Source: an uncultured Porphyromonas sp.
Lineage (GTDB): Bacteria; Bacteroidota; Bacteroidia; Bacteroidales; Porphyromonadaceae
NCBI GenBank assembly: GCA_900538385.1
Contig: UWSO01000005.1
Coordinates: 1 to 64,000, forward strand
DNA: 64,000 nt
Reading direction: 5' to 3'
The translations under genes and the position numbers were made by a program. Below, piece after piece: positions 60,803 to 64,000 of the stretch. Numbering within the stretch: position 1 is the first letter of the stretch; each line of letters opens with the position of its first letter. The notes beneath the pieces are model-generated. The model saw nothing but the letters and a program-made list of their open reading frames with translations, was not told where the DNA came from and made no database searches.

Positions 60803-62527
60803 ATGAATAAACTAATTACACGCTTAGCAGTAAGCATCACATTCGTTGGAGGCATGCTCCTACCAGCGACTCAAGCTACGGCACAGCAACAGCTCGTAGC
60901 TTCAGACCTCCAGTTTGTAGAGAGCTCTACACTCGGTGAGTCTTCACAGCTCCGCGCTGGGCGAGCTGACCAACTTATCAATCTTAGGACATCAAAGTAT
61001 GTCGCTAAGGACATCAATGGCAAGGAGCACGATATAGATGCCATCCTCAAGTCTGGCAAAGCTATTATGATTGACTTCTCCGCTGTATGGTGCTATTGGT
61101 GTTGGGTATTACACGAAAGTGGAGCCTTGGATAAACTCTATGCCAAGTTCGGTCCTGAGGGAACCAACCAAATTGAAGTCTTTTGGGTTGAGGCTGAAGG
61201 AGCCTCCAAGAGTAAGATCCAAGCTAAGAGCAAGGATTGGACCAAAGACAGCAAGGGCAATCCTGTACCTTATCCCATCTTTTCTGATCCGAGGATGCAC
61301 CCCACCCTTGGCATTGACGTGCGAGGTCTTCCTACACTAGTCCTTGTCGGGAAGAACAATAAGTGGATCGAGTGTCGCGGGGAGGTTCAAACATCAGATC
61401 CTGACTTCAAGCAGTTTGCAGAGCTCTTAGAGCTCTTTATGACAGATGAGGACAAGCCTCAAAATGTAAACTTCTCGGGTCCGAGAGATCTCTACGTGGG
61501 AGAGACCCATACGCTTAAGGTTAACTATGCAACTGTCGCACCAGCCACCAAGGTTGAGTGGAAGGCTCCACAGGGACTCACCCTCAAGAAGGTGAGCGAC
61601 GCTGAGTGCCAGATTACCGCTGACAAGCTTGGCACTTACGAGGTTGAGGCTACGGTCACGAACAAGAATGGTAGCGCTACTGGCAAGGTGTCCATCACCG
61701 TATCCGCTCCTATCTCTAGCTATCCATTCGTCTGTGGGATGGACAATAAGAAGGAGATCGACAAGGGATGGCGCTCCATCGACCATGATGGCGACGGGCT
61801 AGGCTTCGACTCCTTTAGTGGTGAAGGCTTCCTAGAGCGTCTCGGTCTAGAGTTAAAAGACGGCGTTAAGGCTGGCGCAGAGAAGAGTGATGACTGCCTT
61901 ATCTCTTTCGGTAAATTCTACCCAACGGAGTTCATCAAAGGGAACTTTAAGGGTGTAAATATCGAGCCCAACAACGAGCTTCTCTCTGCGCCGCTCTCCA
62001 TACCAGCTGATGCTGCGAAACCAACCTTCTCATGCTACATCATGAACTTCTTGAAGGCTGATAGAGCGGATGAGCTCAAGGTAATGGTCTCAGAGCCTAA
62101 TGGTACACCTATAGAGCTTCTAGCTCCACAAAAGTCAACTCCCCGCTGGACGCTCATCTCTGCAGATCTATCGGCTTACAAGGGCAAAACGATCCTACTC
62201 TCGCTAGTCCCCGTAGTCAACGGAGGAAGTACTATTCTAGTAGACCAGCTACGTGTCACGATGGATGGCTCGACAGATGTAGAGGCTCCTACGCTCAATA
62301 TAGAGACCACTCTCTACCCCAACCCCGCCAGTGACTATGTCACCGTCAGGACGCGTGTCGGTAGCACTATCGAGCTCTTTGCTGCAGATGGCGCACTGCT
62401 CTCCACTGCGCAAGCCAAGGGCGAGGAGACCACGGTAGCACTTGCACAGCTACCCGCAGGGCGCTATCTAGTACGCATCACCTCTCTAGAGGGTGAGATG
62501 GTCCTCCGTCCACTCATCATAGAGTAG
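60803..62527 (+). CDS. Secreted thioredoxin-fold protein with T9SS C-terminal domain (HBP35-like)
   Basis: This 574-residue protein has a signal peptide (about 1-27, ending TATAQ), a thioredoxin domain (about 60-215) with the active-site pair Cys97-Cys100 in WCYWC, and RGLPTLVLVGK near 173. A PKD-like Ig domain (about 225-300) and a cleaved-adhesin-like jellyroll (about 305-480) follow. The T9SS type A domain starts at LYPNPASDYVTVRT (about 502). It recalls P. gingivalis HBP35, a T9SS thioredoxin, but is much longer. A surface thiol reductase or disulfide catalyst is likely. Confidence 0.85.
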   Translation: MNKLITRLAVSITFVGGMLLPATQATAQQQLVASDLQFVESSTLGESSQLRAGRADQLINLRTSKYVAKDINGKEHDIDAILKSGKAIMIDFSAVWCYWCWVLHESGALDKLYAKFGPEGTNQIEVFWVEAEGASKSKIQAKSKDWTKDSKGNPVPYPIFSDPRMHPTLGIDVRGLPTLVLVGKNNKWIECRGEVQTSDPDFKQFAELLELFMTDEDKPQNVNFSGPRDLYVGETHTLKVNYATVAPATKVEWKAPQGLTLKKVSDAECQITADKLGTYEVEATVTNKNGSATGKVSITVSAPISSYPFVCGMDNKKEIDKGWRSIDHDGDGLGFDSFSGEGFLERLGLELKDGVKAGAEKSDDCLISFGKFYPTEFIKGNFKGVNIEPNNELLSAPLSIPADAAKPTFSCYIMNFLKADRADELKVMVSEPNGTPIELLAPQKSTPRWTLISADLSAYKGKTILLSLVPVVNGGSTILVDQLRVTMDGSTDVEAPTLNIETTLYPNPASDYVTVRTRVGSTIELFAADGALLSTAQAKGEETTVALAQLPAGRYLVRITSLEGEMVLRPLIIE

Positions 62528-62586
62528 GCTATCCCAGATAGGCTACGATGATCTCTCAGAGACCGTCGTAATACCAACAACTAATC

Positions 62587-62629
62587 AAGGCAGACCTTCG
62601 AAATGTCTCGATGGTCTGCCTTTGTTTTG
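62587..62629 (+). terminator. Terminator of the thiol/secretion cluster
   Basis: AAGGCAGACC / GGTCTGCCTT forms a 10-bp perfect stem with a 16-nt loop and TGTTTT tail, 60 bp past the stop. Confidence 0.85.
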
Positions 62630-62660
62630 CTCGAACTCGTTGTCTCTCCTCCGACTTCTA

Positions 62661-62840
62661 GGGAAGAATTTCCCAATAGCTCGCTGGAAAATGAAAATTC
62701 TCCACGGAGGCGAGGAAAATTTCTTCGGAAGAATCAAACGATACTTCGGAAGAATCAAACGATAAGTCCGAAGTATTTTTCATTTCCTCGGTGGCAAATC
62801 AGAAATCCCTCCGGAGGAATTCTTGGATTTCCTCGGAAGA
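62661..62840 (-). repeat. Interspersed 21-bp-period repeat, copy H
   Basis: Inverted orientation. Core CTTCGGAAG (62723), CTTCGGAAG (62744) and variant AGTCCGAAG (62765) are spaced 21 bp. It lies between the terminator and the cobCU promoter. Confidence 0.8.
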
Positions 62841-62924
62841 AAAGGCTAGCTGTTGACTAAAGGCTCTCCAGCGCATCAAGTGCTCCTTGAAATAGTTGTG
62901 CCGCTAGAGGATCCTCTTCTAATC

Positions 62925-62959
62925 TCTAACCTCTAAATTCGCTACCTTTGCATGAGGCT
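62925..62959 (+). promoter_or_regulatory. cobCU promoter, shared 34-bp promoter module
   Basis: TCTAACCTCTAAATTCG, an extra C, then TACCTTTGCATGAGGCT (-7 box 62943-62950). It is the same sequence as the mnmG promoter at 34099-34132 on the other strand. No riboswitch is seen between here and the start codon. Confidence 0.75.
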
Positions 62960-62993
62960 TCTGTAGGGGGCTTTTTAATCTAGAGACTGATCT

Positions 62994-64000
62994 ATGCGAT
63001 TGCTTATAGCACGTCACGGAGAGACGGAGGAAAACTTGCGCTCTATCTGTCAGGGGCAGACAGCTGGCACGCTAACTCGACGAGGAGTGGCGCAATGTCT
63101 ACAGTTGGGGGACAAGCTGAAGGGGTATCCCATCACACATATATACAGTAGCGATCAGCTGCGGGCACGTCGCTCGGCTGAGCTGATGATGTCGTCGAGT
63201 GGCTGCAAGGCACCTCTGGTGCTGGACGAGCGACTGCGAGAGCGCTTCTTCGGGCGGTGGGAGGGGCGACCCTTTGTCGAGATTCCATCGCCAGCCGAGG
63301 AGTTGCACGAGATCGAGACGGTCGAGGCTATTGCGGAGCGTCTGCAGAGCTTCTTACACGACTTAAAGCAAAAGCATAGCAATACAGAGGATCTGGTGCT
63401 GCTCATGAGTCATGGCTTCACCATGAGGGCGCTAGAGGCGTTGCTACAGGGAGGTCCTCTAGACAAAGTGGAGGAGATCACCTTCCTAGCCAATGGGGAC
63501 TACCGCCTATACGAGGGGGGCAAGCTCTGCCAGCGTCCGAGGGTGGTCTACATATCGGGTGGTCAGCGCAGTGGCAAGAGTGGCTACGCACAGCGACTGG
63601 CGCGCTCGCTCTCTGATCAGCCGATCTACCTCGCTACAGCGCGTCACTGGGACGAGGAGTTCGAGCGTCGCATAGCGCGTCACCAAGCGGATCGTGGACC
63701 TGAGTGGACTACTATCGAGGAGCCTCGCTACTTGAGCCAGACGCAGATAGCTGGGCGTGTCGTCCTGATCGACTGTGTGACGCTGTGGCTTACGAATATA
63801 TATAGTGACCTGGAGTTTGACGCTGAGGCTTCGCTCAGAGAGGCGCGTCGTGAGTGGCAGCAGCTGCTACATCACTGTGAGGCGGATACGCTCATTGTGG
63901 TGAGCAACGAGATCGGCATGAGCTTGCACGCTGCCGATGCGGGTTCACGAGCTTTTGTAGATCTGCAGGGATGGGTCAACCAGTATATCTCTGCCACGGC
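62994..64000 (+). CDS. CobC-CobU fusion: histidine phosphatase plus adenosylcobinamide kinase/guanylyltransferase (cut by window end)
   Basis: One uninterrupted frame of 335 codons runs to the window edge. Residues 1-180 are a histidine phosphatase: Arg7-His8-Gly9 (RHGET) and the second His140 in MSHGFTMRALE, as in CobC-type alpha-ribazole phosphatases. From about 184 a CobU domain begins: P-loop GGQRSGKS (189-196), LIDCVTLWLTN (about 258) and VVSNEIGMSLHAAD (about 302). Together these cover nucleotide-loop assembly steps of cobamide salvage. The missing end prevents a check of the last CobU strands. It belongs with cobamide-responsive control seen at the riboswitch. Confidence 0.9.
   Translation, partial: MRLLIARHGETEENLRSICQGQTAGTLTRRGVAQCLQLGDKLKGYPITHIYSSDQLRARRSAELMMSSSGCKAPLVLDERLRERFFGRWEGRPFVEIPSPAEELHEIETVEAIAERLQSFLHDLKQKHSNTEDLVLLMSHGFTMRALEALLQGGPLDKVEEITFLANGDYRLYEGGKLCQRPRVVYISGGQRSGKSGYAQRLARSLSDQPIYLATARHWDEEFERRIARHQADRGPEWTTIEEPRYLSQTQIAGRVVLIDCVTLWLTNIYSDLEFDAEASLREARREWQQLLHHCEADTLIVVSNEIGMSLHAADAGSRAFVDLQGWVNQYISAT

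Overview
The window looks like a chromosomal segment of a Porphyromonas-type Bacteroidales (an asaccharolytic, butyrate-forming anaerobe). This is inferred from gene content. Several large secreted proteins end in type IX secretion (T9SS) C-terminal sorting domains. Promoters carry the Bacteroidetes -7 box TAnnTTTG. There is a complete succinyl-CoA to crotonyl-CoA 4-hydroxybutyrate operon, and a TonB receptor paired with a DUF4374 lipoprotein. Coding density is high and both strands are used in blocks.

Layout. 1-633 is non-coding, with a strong terminator and a cluster of GTTAT(C/G)AAC boxes. 634-7669 holds a porin, pdxJ, exbB-exbD-tonB, a DJ-1 protein and two ABC-2 permeases. 7.7-16.7 kb is an accessory region of secreted or surface leucine-rich-repeat (LRR) proteins; within it, two 368-bp direct repeats flank a 5.4-kb islet. 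16.9-20.8 kb has an NlpC/P60 lipoprotein, pth, an S4 RNA-binding protein, a glycosyltransferase and a membrane protein. 21.2-25.2 kb (minus) is a TonB receptor / DUF4374 uptake locus. 25.7-34.1 kb (minus) is housekeeping: prfC, a DegT-like protein that appears to lack its catalytic lysine, deoC, mazG-like, dtd, uvrC and mnmG, with a parS-like site between the last two. 34.2-35.5 kb is a GH29 fucosidase.

35.9-42.1 kb (minus) is the 4-hydroxybutyrate operon (abfD, nifU-like, CoA-transferase, 4-hydroxybutyrate dehydrogenase, sucD). It is preceded by a cobalamin riboswitch. 42.5-47.4 kb holds two divergent large LRR proteins. tRNA-Arg(CCG), trpS, an SSB-tailed DUF3127 protein, rlmH, a PAS protein, manA and DUF3109 follow. 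52-56.2 kb encodes two SGNH proteins and an MBOAT acyltransferase, probably a surface glycan O-acylation set. 56.7-62.5 kb is a thiol/secretion cluster (Big2 lipoprotein, TlpA-like protein, outer-membrane barrel, Omp28-like lipoprotein, T9SS thioredoxin protein). The right edge cuts a CobC-CobU fusion for cobamide salvage.

The most interesting signals are five. (1) A B12 riboswitch sits on a B12-independent butyrate pathway that competes with B12-dependent propionate formation. (2) An intergenic repeat family of about 180 bp occurs eight times in the window; its core is three CTTCNGAAG palindromes at exactly 21-bp spacing. (3) A separate 22-bp-period palindromic array lies near 21.0 kb. (4) The 368-bp repeats would allow clean excision of a two-gene islet. 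(5) mnmG and cobCU share a nearly identical promoter of about 34 bp.
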